A DNA stretch of 64,000 nucleotides from Streptococcus cristatus (GCF_001578775.1 NZ_KQ969062.1:471776-535775); one strand, 5' to 3'; counted from the stretch's first letter, positions 32,963-40,703 are shown. The notes: a model not told the origin generated them from the sequence alone. Numbers and translations: made by a program.

Positions 32963-33592
32963 TTAATAAGTCACGACATTAATTTCGCCTTTGTCATATT
33001 CTGCAATGAAGATATCGGAGACATTTTCAAAGCCTTCTTTTTGTAATTTGGACATCAACCACTCTTCTGACTTGCCGATAGTTTCTAAGATTTCAAGTTG
33101 GACAACTCCATCGGTAATGATCGGATACTTCGGATTTTCATCGCCAATTCTTACGATGATCAATTGACCATTTTGCTCGATGACGGCTCTTTTGACTTCT
33201 TTTAATTGGAAGACTCCTTGGGAGCGTAATTTCAAAGCGACGTCTGATGCGGATAGCCCTTTTGAACGGCAGGCTTCAGGATCTAGTTTGCCGTTTTTGA
33301 TGATAATGGTTGGTTTCCCGTCAATCAGATGTTTGATATAGGAAACGTTGGTGTTGAGCCATTTTAAGAGCAAGATCAGAATGGTCCAGATGATTAAGAT
33401 GACTGCGTATTGAAGGATAGTAATGGAGCTATTGTAGATGACCCCGCCGATAATGCCACCGAGAACAAAGTTTTGTACTTGGTCTGTTGCGGAACTTGGT
33501 GCTAAATTCCCCTTACCTGTCACATTGATGACAAAAACGAGGGAAACAAGCCCCAAAGCTAACTTAATTGCAATTGTAATAAAAAAGCTCAT
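32963..33592 (-). CDS. DUF421 (YetF-type) membrane protein
   Basis: The protein has 209 residues: three membrane helices in the first 85 residues, then a soluble domain with GKPTIIIKNGKLD and the later DGVVQLEIL typical of DUF421/YetF proteins. In Bacillus related proteins are linked to spore or envelope functions. Here the role is unknown. Its ATG overlaps the stop of the DUF3290 gene by one base, the usual DUF3290-DUF421 pair in streptococci and lactobacilli. Confidence 0.9.
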   Translation of the reverse strand: MSFFITIAIKLALGLVSLVFVINVTGKGNLAPSSATDQVQNFVLGGIIGGVIYNSSITILQYAVILIIWTILILLLKWLNTNVSYIKHLIDGKPTIIIKNGKLDPEACRSKGLSASDVALKLRSQGVFQLKEVKRAVIEQNGQLIIVRIGDENPKYPIITDGVVQLEILETIGKSEEWLMSKLQKEGFENVSDIFIAEYDKGEINVVTY

Positions 33593-34044
33593 TATTTTTC
33601 AACCTCCACAAGTTCAACGTCTGATTTGTACAGTTCCATTTTTTCTAATAAATAACTATCCTGATCGGTTCCGCTAATAGCACGGTAGAATTGCTTGCCA
33701 ACCTTGATAATTGCGCCGTCTGTCGTAGCTGAAGTATTGACGTAGACTTCTTCCTTCTCAACGCCTAATTCTTTTGAGACAACCTCAATAAAATGCAAGG
33801 AGCTACGGAATTGATTGTCATTTGACTGATTGTTTTGGAAATTAGTAATGCTAATCAAAACAGTGGCTACTAGGGTCAAAATAGAGATAATGGACAGTTC
33901 ACGGAACTTACTTCCTCGTTTGTCTTTATAGGCCTTAAAGGCGAAAAATCCTGTCACCAAAACCAAGCAGGCGGATATAATCACCATCACCCAATTCTGC
34001 TGGCTAATCTGACTCAGTACATAGTCATATGAATAGAATTTCAT
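33592..34044 (-). CDS. DUF3290 membrane protein
   Basis: From ATG 34044 the protein has 150 residues and begins MKFYSYDYVLSQISQQNW. It has two membrane helices (about 20-40 and 55-75), then a soluble part. GTGAGGG precedes 34044, and a consensus promoter (34103-34075) lies 30 bases upstream, so the open frame extending to 34185 is not translated. The partner gene is DUF421. Confidence 0.88.
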   Translation of the reverse strand: MKFYSYDYVLSQISQQNWVMVIISACLVLVTGFFAFKAYKDKRGSKFRELSIISILTLVATVLISITNFQNNQSNDNQFRSSLHFIEVVSKELGVEKEEVYVNTSATTDGAIIKVGKQFYRAISGTDQDSYLLEKMELYKSDVELVEVEK

Positions 34045-34074
34045 AAGATCCCTCACTTTTTTTGAATTCAAGCT

Positions 34075-34103
34075 ATTATAGAACAAATCAGCAGCTACAT
34101 CAA
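34075..34103 (-). promoter_or_regulatory. Promoter of the DUF3290-DUF421 pair
   Basis: On the minus strand TTGATG (34103-34098), 17 bases, TATAAT (34080-34075). Confidence 0.8.
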
Positions 34104-34210
34104 TAGCTTTATCTCGAAAAATAAAGTTTTCTGGAACTTGTTTTAGATATGGAAGCTGCCTATTCCTAGGTAGAATATTTTTCATTCGAGTTTCAAAATT
34201 GCAATAGAAC

Positions 34211-34238
34211 TTGACAAAATTATTCAGAGTGCTAGAAT
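34211..34238 (+). promoter_or_regulatory. Promoter of tRNA-Thr
   Basis: TTGACA (34211-34216), 16 bases, TAGAAT (34233-34238). Confidence 0.75.
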
Positions 34239-34253
34239 AGGAGACAGGTAGAG

Positions 34254-34326
34254 GCCGATTTAGCTCAGTTGGTAGAGCAACGCACTCGTAACGCGTAGGT
34301 CACAGGTTCGAACCCTGCAATCGGCA
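34254..34326 (+). tRNA. tRNA-Thr (anticodon CGT)
   Basis: A 73-base cloverleaf: acceptor GCCGATT/AATCGGC with discriminator A, D arm GCTC/GAGC, anticodon loop CTCGTAA giving CGT (reads ACG), and T arm around GGTTCGAACCC. CCA is not encoded. Its last 11 bases plus one are duplicated at 36656-36667. Confidence 0.96.
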
Positions 34327-34327
34327 T
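34316..34327 (+). repeat. Attachment-site-like repeat, left copy (tRNA 3' end)
   Basis: TGCAATCGGCAT, the 3' end of tRNA-Thr. An identical copy stands at 36656-36667, so the 2.3 kb between them looks like an insertion at the tRNA gene. Confidence 0.75.
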
Positions 34328-34340
34328 CCAACTATACAAG

Positions 34341-34368
34341 AAAAAGCCTATTATGACGGGCTTTTTTT
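34341..34368 (+). terminator. Terminator after tRNA-Thr (islet-borne)
   Basis: AAAAAGCC and GGGCTTTTTTT around TATTATGAC. The ancestral tRNA terminator is probably the one at 36678-36702. Confidence 0.75.
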
Positions 34369-34480
34369 GATATCGAATTACTTTTTGTACCAAAATTTGT
34401 ACTCTGGGTTATTAAATTAAATGCACAATTTTATCCTAGAATAGCTTCATAAGGAGTTTTCCAATATAAACTAATTATAG

Positions 34481-34509
34481 TTGACAAACCAAAGAGAAAC
34501 CCTTACAAT
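34481..34509 (+). promoter_or_regulatory. Strong promoter in the tRNA-Thr islet
   Basis: Consensus TTGACA (34481-34486), 17 bases, TACAAT (34504-34509), about 55 bases before the 39-residue peptide gene. Confidence 0.8.
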
Positions 34510-34569
34510 ATTTTTATGTTGCGACTTCTTTTTTTGGCGACCTAGAGTTGCCCAGAAGGAGGATTGACC

Positions 34570-34689
34570 ATGAAAATGGATGTCAAAGTAACCCTTGCTC
34601 TTATTGAGCTAGCAACAACAGCCCTTTTAGTTATTAAAGATATTGCAATCAAGCAAATTGAGTGCAATAATAAAAGACTAGAAGGTTAG
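34570..34689 (+). CDS. 39-residue hydrophobic peptide (possible type I toxin)
   Basis: The start is MKMDVKVTLALIELATT with a perfect AGGAGGATTGACC before ATG 34570. Residues 5-28 form one hydrophobic helix, and the end is charged (NNKRLEG). The gene has its own near-consensus promoter and a perfect terminator that begins in its stop codon. Short membrane peptides with this gene layout are typical of type I toxins of the Fst/TxpA/Hol-Tox kind. No obvious sequence match to those is visible and no antisense RNA promoter was identified. A leader or regulatory peptide for the HEPN gene downstream is the alternative. Confidence 0.65.
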   Translation: MKMDVKVTLALIELATTALLVIKDIAIKQIECNNKRLEG

Positions 34690-34716
34690 CATACAGTTCA
34701 AACTGTATGCTTTTTA
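34689..34716 (+). terminator. Terminator of the 39-residue peptide gene
   Basis: GCATACAGTT (34689-34698) and AACTGTATGC (34701-34710) form a perfect 10-bp stem, followed by T5ATTT. Confidence 0.9.
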
Positions 34717-34746
34717 TTTAAATTTATAGATAAGAATTGAGTAAAA

Positions 34747-36435
34747 ATGACTTTAGATAGATATAAAGCTATTGTAAAACGCCATGCTGATAATTTTAAA
34801 GAGCTATTCGAGCGTAAAGTTTTTGAGGGCGGTTTTAAAAGATTTGTAAATACTAGGCCTGTAAATCGTTCAGATTTTTCTATATTTAACATTGCTTCTG
34901 ACAATTTTTATATTTATCAGGAATATGAAAAAACACTTCAATCAGATATCCGAAACTATTTAATAAATCCTATTTTAGAGGAGTTACTGAATGAGAATGG
35001 TTATGAGATTGAAAGTCCGCTAGAGAAGATGAGAAGTTGTGTTGGTTTCAGGAATTCTGCTATCGAGCAATATGATCTTTTTTCATTTCAATTTATTATT
35101 AAGAGGGATAATATTAGAATTGGTGTTAGGTATACCGAATTATATGATACTGATGATGTTGTTAGAGAGTTAATAAAAGATTTTCAAATTGACAAAGTCA
35201 TTATTTTAGATTTTTCAAATGATACGAAAATTGGCTCAAACGCATTTTTCGAAATAATAGATAACTCTCATTATTCAATTAAAATGTTTTTAGACGAGTT
35301 CATAAATGAAAATTTATATCAATACTTTTTAACTTCATTAACAGAAGTAATCGATGATATACAAAAGTTAATCGGTTTTGATGTCATTCCTAGATTAAAT
35401 ATGTCTAATCTAACTAGAGTTAGACTGAAATTAAGAGAGAGTTTGCAAGGTGTGGATTTTCATGCATTAAGATATAATTCCAAAAATAAATTTAACAATC
35501 TAGAAAAATATGATTTAGATATAATTTGTTCGAATTTTGAGGAGGGGAAAGCTCAAGTGTTACTTGGAAAATCAGATTTCGCTAAATCTTATTTAACTTC
35601 TGAATATTTGTACCAAGTATTAGTTGATAATTGTAACTTTGATTATACTTCTGTTGTGGCTGGATATTTAAAGACAATTGAACAATTTCTTTACCAAATT
35701 TTATTATATCAGTTAAAGATTGATAAAAGCGAAAAATGGATTAAAAGAGGGAAAAAGTACGTATATAGGAATAAAAAAAGGATATACCCTAGGAAAGAAG
35801 AAATAAGGGAGAATCCAAAAAATGACGGAAGTTATCAAATCTTGGTTACGCGTAATAATCTTCAATTTATGGATGTTAGTTTAGGGTCTTTAATCTGGTA
35901 CGTAACTGATAATGAAAATTGTTGGGAGATAAGTGAGCAGGGAAGAAAGTTGTTAAACAATTTTTTATTGGATTACAAAGACTCAGTTCGCAATGGATAT
36001 TTTCATAAGCACAACTTGGAAGATATAGAAGAAATGAAACGAATTAGAAATAACACTTTGTTTCTTCTAAATTTCATGATAGGGAGTTTAAGAGACTTTG
36101 ATATTACTAAATTCGGTGCTTTAGATTTTTCTTTTAACGACTTCTATATTTCCATTTTTAAACATCCAAAATATATCCCTTTATATATCCAAGAAACCAA
36201 GACCAGCCAACCGCAGATGATGAAGATGGTTTACCATCAAGAGCCCGAAAGTTACGATGAAGATGGACTACTGGAGCAAAATCTCTATTTTGCTAAAATA
36301 GAGAATCCTAAAACTATGTATGAATGGGTTGCTGATGTACCTAAAAATGATTTGGTGATTTTTAATACTAAAAATGTACCTTATCGGGCAGAATATGAAA
36401 GAAGGACAGATAAAGGATTTGTAAAAAAAGATTAA
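34747..36435 (+). CDS. Large HEPN-motif protein of the tRNA-Thr islet (candidate abortive-infection RNase)
   Basis: The protein has 562 residues and is AT-rich, with no membrane segment. Residues 415-420 are RNGYFH, fitting the R-x4-6-H active site of HEPN ribonucleases, inside a helical stretch that begins LLNNFLLDYKDSV and continues EEMKRIRNNTLFLLNFMIGSL, as in Abi-type and other HEPN toxins. The N-terminal 200 residues (NPILEELLNENGYEIES, RIGVRYTEL, VIILDF) have a strand-rich pattern that could be a nuclease- or sensor-like fold, but no motif is firm. It has no strong promoter of its own beyond read-through and a weak ribosome binding site. Context in an islet suggests phage defence. Only the HEPN motif is seen directly. 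Confidence 0.75.
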   Translation: MTLDRYKAIVKRHADNFKELFERKVFEGGFKRFVNTRPVNRSDFSIFNIASDNFYIYQEYEKTLQSDIRNYLINPILEELLNENGYEIESPLEKMRSCVGFRNSAIEQYDLFSFQFIIKRDNIRIGVRYTELYDTDDVVRELIKDFQIDKVIILDFSNDTKIGSNAFFEIIDNSHYSIKMFLDEFINENLYQYFLTSLTEVIDDIQKLIGFDVIPRLNMSNLTRVRLKLRESLQGVDFHALRYNSKNKFNNLEKYDLDIICSNFEEGKAQVLLGKSDFAKSYLTSEYLYQVLVDNCNFDYTSVVAGYLKTIEQFLYQILLYQLKIDKSEKWIKRGKKYVYRNKKRIYPRKEEIRENPKNDGSYQILVTRNNLQFMDVSLGSLIWYVTDNENCWEISEQGRKLLNNFLLDYKDSVRNGYFHKHNLEDIEEMKRIRNNTLFLLNFMIGSLRDFDITKFGALDFSFNDFYISIFKHPKYIPLYIQETKTSQPQMMKMVYHQEPESYDEDGLLEQNLYFAKIENPKTMYEWVADVPKNDLVIFNTKNVPYRAEYERRTDKGFVKKD

Positions 36436-36473
36436 TTTTATAAAAAAGATTAATTTTATAAAAAAGATTAATT
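36424..36473 (+). repeat. 18-bp tandem repeat at the end of the HEPN gene
   Basis: The unit AAAAAAGATTAATTTTAT occurs 2.8 times with no mismatch. The first copy encodes the last residues and the stop codon; the rest is untranslated. Slipped-strand changes here would leave the protein end unchanged. Confidence 0.85.
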
Positions 36474-36655
36474 GGATTCATAAAAAACGCCTTGACTTAT
36501 TTGGAATGTCTAATTTTCAGAATAGATTCTTAAGTAATCTTATGTGTACCAAATTGAAGTTCATTCTATTTTGATATGTAGTCTCATTTAGTTAATTTTC
36601 CTTTTAATTCGGATTATTATTGTTGAGTTTAGTTCGTTAAAACAATTAGAATGCT
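36474..36655. other. AT-rich right end of the islet
   Basis: No open frame, hairpin terminator or repeat that I can support. It ends at the second copy of the tRNA-Thr 3' end. Confidence 0.5.
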
Positions 36656-36667
36656 TGCAATCGGCAT
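36656..36667 (+). repeat. Attachment-site-like repeat, right copy
   Basis: TGCAATCGGCAT, identical to 34316-34327. It is followed 10 bases later by a hairpin terminator that fits the ancestral end of the tRNA transcript. Confidence 0.75.
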
Positions 36668-36677
36668 AGGTCTGATC

Positions 36678-36702
36678 AAATCTTGTTTGGCAAGATTTTT
36701 TT
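36678..36702 (+). terminator. Hairpin terminator right of the islet
   Basis: AAATCTTG (36678-36685) and CAAGATTT (36691-36698) with T-rich tail, probably the original tRNA-Thr terminator before the insertion. Confidence 0.8.
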
Positions 36703-36726
36703 ACTTCATTTTAATCTTTTAAAACA

Positions 36727-36758
36727 ACCACTTACTGCTCCAAATTGACCACTTACTG
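36727..36758 (+). promoter_or_regulatory. LytTR-type direct repeats
   Basis: ACCACTTACTG occurs at 36727-36737 and 36748-36758, exactly 21 bp apart (two helical turns), and ends 8 bases before the -35. LytTR regulators bind direct repeats with such spacing, and the next gene encodes one, so autoregulation is likely. Confidence 0.75.
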
Positions 36759-36766
36759 AAAGTCCC

Positions 36767-36794
36767 TTGTTTCTTTTCAAGAAATTGTTATAAT
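36767..36794 (+). promoter_or_regulatory. Promoter of the LytTR gene pair
   Basis: TTGTTT (36767-36772), 16 bases, TATAAT (36789-36794). Confidence 0.75.
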
Positions 36795-36821
36795 GAAGAT
36801 AGAAAGAGGGGAGGAGTGCTT

Positions 36822-37268
36822 ATGAAGGTTCGGATTGAGCTAGACGATCGTTTGGCTGATACAGAATTGGTGATTCGAGTATCGCGGATTGATGAGAGGA
36901 TTCAGAAGATTCAAGATGCTTTGAATGAAGCGACTGCTCCAGCTATTCTCTTTTACAAGGAAAATAGTGAATATTTTGTGGACTTGGCGGAGATCCTCTT
37001 TTTTGAGACGGATGGAACCAAAATCTTTGCCCACGCGCGCAATGATGCCTATGAGGTCAAGTTGAAACTCTATGAGCTAGAGGAATTACTGCCCCGCTAT
37101 TTTTGCAGAATTTCCAAGTCAACCATTGCTAATGCTAGAGCGATTTATTCTCTAGAGAAGTCTTTCTCGGGTACCAGTTCCGTTCAGTTTTCTGAAACAC
37201 ATAAGAAAGTGCATGTTTCAAGGCATTATTATCAATTACTAAAAGAAAAGTTAAGTGAAGTGAGGTAA
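36822..37268 (+). CDS. LytTR-family transcriptional regulator
   Basis: The protein has 148 residues from ATG 36822, served by GGGGAGGAG; an in-frame start at 36816 overlaps that site. The N-terminal half is a short region without a receiver domain. The LytTR DNA-binding domain covers about residues 45-145 (ILFFETDGTKIFAHA, LPRYFCRISKSTIANARAI). This is the streptococcal LytTR regulatory system type, in which a cognate membrane protein encoded next door inhibits the regulator. The neighbour 5 bases downstream is such a membrane protein. It is controlled by the direct repeats upstream. Confidence 0.92.
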   Translation: MKVRIELDDRLADTELVIRVSRIDERIQKIQDALNEATAPAILFYKENSEYFVDLAEILFFETDGTKIFAHARNDAYEVKLKLYELEELLPRYFCRISKSTIANARAIYSLEKSFSGTSSVQFSETHKKVHVSRHYYQLLKEKLSEVR

Positions 37269-37273
37269 TCATC

Positions 37274-37939
37274 ATGAAAAAAACAATTCTAGGCGTCGGT
37301 TTTTTGGTTTTAGCCGGCTGGATTTTGCTTCAGGGAAACTTTGGTATTCCTATGTTCAATTTTAATATCTGGCCTCTGCTTTTGGTCGGCATGTTTGCGT
37401 ATTTTGCTTTGGAAAATTTCTTGGAGCGAGATTTTGGTGCTGCTCTGATCATGACGATCATTGCTTTGGTGATTGCTAATTCTGTCTATCACTTCTTGGC
37501 AATCTCTACAGGCACCTTGGTAATGGGTGGTGTTTTGGCCTGCATTGGGCTTAACATGATTTTCAAGCCGAGAAGGATCTGGGGTGTTCGTTATTTGTCT
37601 AGAAATGGTTTGTCTACAACAGAAGGAGAGATTTCTTTTGGCAGCGGCACTCGCTATATCAATTCGGAGAATTTCGTCCATGATAAAGTAGAATGTGTTT
37701 TTGGTAGTGCAACTGTATATTTTGATAATGCCAGAATTTTAGGTGATTCTGCTAGTTTTGATGTGGAAGTATCTTTCGGCAGTGCGGTGCTTTACATTCC
37801 AAGCAACTGGCGAGTAGAGCTAAATGTGGACAATGCTTTCGGTACAGTGGTCAATCCGCATAATGCCAATGAGAAAGACAAGACTTTATATGTGCGCGGT
37901 AATGTTGCCTTTGGCTCTTTGAAGATTGTTTACATTTAA
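37274..37939 (+). CDS. LiaF-like membrane protein (DUF2154/LiaF transmembrane family)
   Basis: The protein has 221 residues with four membrane helices in the first 105 (LGVGFLVLAGWILLQGNFG, WPLLLVGMFAYFAL, then two more). A C-terminal beta-strand domain with repeated FGS motifs (ISFGSGTRYI, CVFGSATVYF, VSFGSAVLYI, VAFGSLKIVYI) is the LiaF/toastrack pattern. It is encoded 5 bases after the LytTR gene and probably holds that regulator inactive at the membrane until an envelope signal arrives, by analogy with other LytTR-membrane pairs. Confidence 0.88.
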   Translation: MKKTILGVGFLVLAGWILLQGNFGIPMFNFNIWPLLLVGMFAYFALENFLERDFGAALIMTIIALVIANSVYHFLAISTGTLVMGGVLACIGLNMIFKPRRIWGVRYLSRNGLSTTEGEISFGSGTRYINSENFVHDKVECVFGSATVYFDNARILGDSASFDVEVSFGSAVLYIPSNWRVELNVDNAFGTVVNPHNANEKDKTLYVRGNVAFGSLKIVYI

Positions 37940-37985
37940 GAAAACGGATTATTGGTTAGAAATTGCAAAGTTTGGGAAAATGTAC

Positions 37986-38014
37986 TTGCCAAACGTCAAG
38001 TTTTTTGATAATAT
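37986..38014 (+). promoter_or_regulatory. Promoter of rpmB
   Basis: TTGCCA (37986-37991), 17 bases, TAATAT (38009-38014). A small palindrome GTGCTAGCAC follows in the leader. Confidence 0.7.
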
Positions 38015-38074
38015 AGTACGGTATGTGGTGCTAGCACATCCGTAATATTAGATCTAATAGGAGGAAACACACTA

Positions 38075-38263
38075 ATGGCTAAAGTATGTTACTTTACAGG
38101 TCGTAAGACTGTATCTGGAAACAACCGCTCTCACGCGATGAACCAAACAAAACGCGCTGTTAAACCAAATCTTCAAAAAGTTACTGTTTTGATCGACGGA
38201 AAACCTAAAAAAGTTTGGGCTTCAGCTCGCGCGCTTAAGTCAGGTAAAGTTGAACGCGTTTAA
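38075..38263 (+). CDS. rpmB: 50S ribosomal protein L28
   Basis: The protein has 62 residues. [27 protein letters not shown] and the [17 protein letters not shown] end are diagnostic of L28. Two of the four metal-binding cysteines of the zinc form are absent (one Cys only), as is usual in streptococci. AGGAGG precedes ATG 38075. The yloU-fakA pair follows, an arrangement conserved in Firmicutes. Confidence 0.97.
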   Translation: MAKVCYFTGRKTVSGNNRSHAMNQTKRAVKPNLQKVTVLIDGKPKKVWASARALKSGKVERV

Positions 38264-38269
38264 TACATG

Positions 38270-38304
38270 AAAGGGATTGGAAAGATTTATTCCTTCCCTT
38301 TTTT
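38270..38304 (+). terminator. Terminator of rpmB
   Basis: AAAGGGA and GGAA pair with TTCC and TCCCTTT across a short loop, followed by T6. Confidence 0.75.
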
Positions 38305-38349
38305 GTTGTTGAATTTTCAGACTAGACAGTTTATTTCTGTCCTTCCTCT

Positions 38350-38378
38350 TTTACACCCTGTCTAAAATATGGTAAAAT
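38350..38378 (+). promoter_or_regulatory. Promoter of yloU-fakA
   Basis: TTTACA (38350-38355), 17 bases, TAAAAT (38373-38378) with an extended TGG. Confidence 0.8.
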
Positions 38379-38408
38379 AAACTATAAAATACTTTTGAGG
38401 TACAAGTG

Positions 38409-38774
38409 ATGACTGTAAAAATCAATACAAAAGATGGTCAAATTGAGCTGACTGATGACGTGATTGCGACAATCGTTGGCGGCGCAGCAACAGAAATTTT
38501 TGGTGTAGTTGGAATGGCCAGCAAAAATGCAATTAAAGATAACTTTCAAGCTCTTTTGGGTAAAGAAAACTATGCCAAGGGTGTGGTAGTAAAAACGTCT
38601 GAGGATGGTGGTATTGCAGTTGATGTTTATACCGTTTTGAGCTACGGCATTAAAATCAGTGAAGTTTCCAAGAATATCCAAGAACGCGTTAAGTTTAGTT
38701 TGGAAAATCAACTTGGGATCACTGCCCATACAGTGAATGTCTATATCCAAAATATTAAAGTTGTAGGAGAATAA
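38409..38774 (+). CDS. Asp23/Gls24 family envelope stress protein (YloU-like)
   Basis: The protein has 121 residues from ATG 38409 (GAGG well spaced); the GTG at 38406 is too close. DVIATIVGGAATEIFGVVGMAS and ERVKFSLENQLGITAHTVNVYIQNI are typical Asp23/YloU segments. The family forms membrane-associated assemblies and responds to envelope stress. It sits 2 bases before fakA, the standard YloU-YloV pair. Its own function there is not settled. Confidence 0.92.
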   Translation: MTVKINTKDGQIELTDDVIATIVGGAATEIFGVVGMASKNAIKDNFQALLGKENYAKGVVVKTSEDGGIAVDVYTVLSYGIKISEVSKNIQERVKFSLENQLGITAHTVNVYIQNIKVVGE

Positions 38775-38776
38775 TC

Positions 38777-40441
38777 GTGTCAAATATTACTACTAGTTTA
38801 TTTCAAGAAATGGTGCAGGCGGCATCAACTCGTTTAAATAAACAGGTTGAATATGTCAATTCTTTAAATGTTTTCCCAGTTCCAGATGGTGACACAGGAA
38901 CCAATATGGGCATGACCATTGAAAATGGTGCCAAAGAAGTAGCTGATAAGTCAGCTTCAACAGTTGGTGAAGTAGCCGCTATCTTTGCCAAGGGACTTTT
39001 GATGGGTGCGCGTGGGAACTCTGGTGTTATCACGTCACAGCTCTTCCGTGGTTTTTCACAAAGCGTAAAAGGAAAAGATGAGCTTGATGGACAAGCTTTG
39101 GCTCTTGCCTTCCAGTCTGGTGTAGAAGTAGCCTATAAGGCTGTTATGAAGCCAGTTGAGGGAACAATTCTGACTGTTTCTCGTGGTGCGGCCATCGGTG
39201 CTAAAAAGAAAGCTGAAGCGACAAATGATGCTGTCGAAGTTATGAAAGCGGCTCTTGAAGGAGCAAAGGCTGCCCTTGCTAAAACGCCAGATATGTTACC
39301 AGTTCTCAAAGAAGTTGGCGTTGTGGACTCTGGTGGTCAAGGTTTGGTCTTTATCTATGAAGGCTTCCTTTCTGCCCTGACTGGCGAATATATCGCATCA
39401 GAAGATTTTCAAGCGACTCCGGCTACGATGACTGAGATGATCAATGCTGAACACCACAAATCTGTAGCAGGCCATGTGGCGACAGAAGACATCACATTTG
39501 GTTATTGTACAGAAATCATGGTGGCCTTGAAGCAAGGACCAACCTATGTCAAGGACTTTGACTATGATGAATTCCGTAATTATTTGAATGAGCTTGGTGA
39601 TTCCTTGCTGGTAGTTAATGATGATGAAATCGTGAAAGTCCACGTTCATACAGAAGATCCAGGTCTTGTCATGCAAGAAGGACTGAAGTATGGTAGCCTT
39701 GTAAAGGTAAAAGTGGACAACATGCGTAACCAGCACGAAGCCCAGCTTGAGAAGGAAGAAAAAGCTACCAAGCCAGCTGAAGAAAAAGAATACGCTATTA
39801 TCGCCGTAGTAGCTGGTGAGGGCCTTGCTGAAATCTTCAAGGCTCAGGGTGTGGACTATATCATTTCTGGCGGTCAGACTATGAACCCTTCTACAGAGGA
39901 CTTTATCAAGGCTGTTGATCAGGTCAATGCGCGCAATATCATTTTCTTGCCAAACAATAAAAATATCTTCATGGCGGCTCAATCTGCAGCAGAAGTGCTT
40001 GAGCAACCAACGACAGTGATTGAAACACGTACGCTTCCTCAAGGTTTGACAAGCCTCTTGGCCTTTGATGGTGGAAAAACCATCGAAGAGAACCATGAGA
40101 GAATGACAGCGGCTTTGAGCGATGTGGTTAGCGGTAGTGTTACGACAGCGGTTCGTGATACGACGATTGATGGCCTCGAAATCCATGAAAATGATAACTT
40201 GGGTATGGTTGATGGCAAAATCCTTGTGTCAAATCCAGATATGTTAACAACTTTAAAAGCAACCTTTGCGAAGATGTTGGATGAAGACAGTGAGATTGTT
40301 TCCATCTATATCGGTGAAGATGGTGACGAGGAATTAGCAAATGGCTTGGCTCAAGATCTGATGGAAGAATATGAAGATCTAGAAGTTGAGATCCACCAAG
40401 GAAATCAGCCAGTGTATCCATATATTTTTAGTGTAGAATAA
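38777..40441 (+). CDS. fakA: Fatty acid kinase catalytic subunit FakA (YloV)
   Basis: FakA phosphorylates fatty acids held by FakB/DegV proteins to acyl-phosphates for phospholipid synthesis. It starts with GTG 38777 behind AGGAG. The DhaL-type ATP-binding domain covers residues 1-200, with NVFPVPDGDTGTNM giving the Asp residues for Mg-ATP, then GARGNSGVITSQLFRGF. The DegV-like C-terminal half begins after residue 330. At 554 residues it is full length. A FakB-type partner is encoded at 27853. Confidence 0.95.
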   Translation: MSNITTSLFQEMVQAASTRLNKQVEYVNSLNVFPVPDGDTGTNMGMTIENGAKEVADKSASTVGEVAAIFAKGLLMGARGNSGVITSQLFRGFSQSVKGKDELDGQALALAFQSGVEVAYKAVMKPVEGTILTVSRGAAIGAKKKAEATNDAVEVMKAALEGAKAALAKTPDMLPVLKEVGVVDSGGQGLVFIYEGFLSALTGEYIASEDFQATPATMTEMINAEHHKSVAGHVATEDITFGYCTEIMVALKQGPTYVKDFDYDEFRNYLNELGDSLLVVNDDEIVKVHVHTEDPGLVMQEGLKYGSLVKVKVDNMRNQHEAQLEKEEKATKPAEEKEYAIIAVVAGEGLAEIFKAQGVDYIISGGQTMNPSTEDFIKAVDQVNARNIIFLPNNKNIFMAAQSAAEVLEQPTTVIETRTLPQGLTSLLAFDGGKTIEENHERMTAALSDVVSGSVTTAVRDTTIDGLEIHENDNLGMVDGKILVSNPDMLTTLKATFAKMLDEDSEIVSIYIGEDGDEELANGLAQDLMEEYEDLEVEIHQGNQPVYPYIFSVE

Positions 40442-40450
40442 TTTATTTGG

Positions 40451-40625
40451 GAGTGGGACAGAAATCGGTCATTCGTTAGAATTCGATTTCGTCGTCCCAC
40501 CTCCGCACAGTTGAGTAGGGCTGTAAAAGTTGATGAAATCAGCGTAGTAGAGCCCACTCAACCACTGCGTCTTGCTCGACAATCCAAAGACAATTGAGAG
40601 GCTAGGACTTTTGCCCCAGCCTCTT
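40451..40625 (-). repeat. Dispersed ~180-bp structured repeat, copy 3 (inverted)
   Basis: On the minus strand it aligns end to end with copies 1 and 2. Visible differences include GGGGCAAAAG for GGGACAAAAG in the first hairpin and TCAAC for TCAGC, which weakens the inner stem. It lies 10 bases after the fakA stop and may end its transcript. Confidence 0.92.
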
Positions 40626-40647
40626 TGATTTTTTTATATGTAAGATT

Positions 40648-40676
40648 TAGACAAGATAGTGGTATTATGGTATACT
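40648..40676 (+). promoter_or_regulatory. Promoter of the lipoprotein gene
   Basis: TAGACA (40648-40653), 17 bases, TATACT (40671-40676) with an extended TGG. Confidence 0.8.
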
Positions 40677-40703
40677 GGAAAAAATAAAAAGAAAAGGTGT
40701 ACT

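Noticed and set aside
34045..34185. N-terminal extension of the DUF3290 gene
   Set aside because: A consensus promoter and ribosome binding site place the start at 34044; the extension lies upstream of the transcript.
39398..40186. Long minus-strand open frame inside fakA
   Set aside because: Shadow of a strongly biased real gene; no ribosome binding site and no recognisable product.
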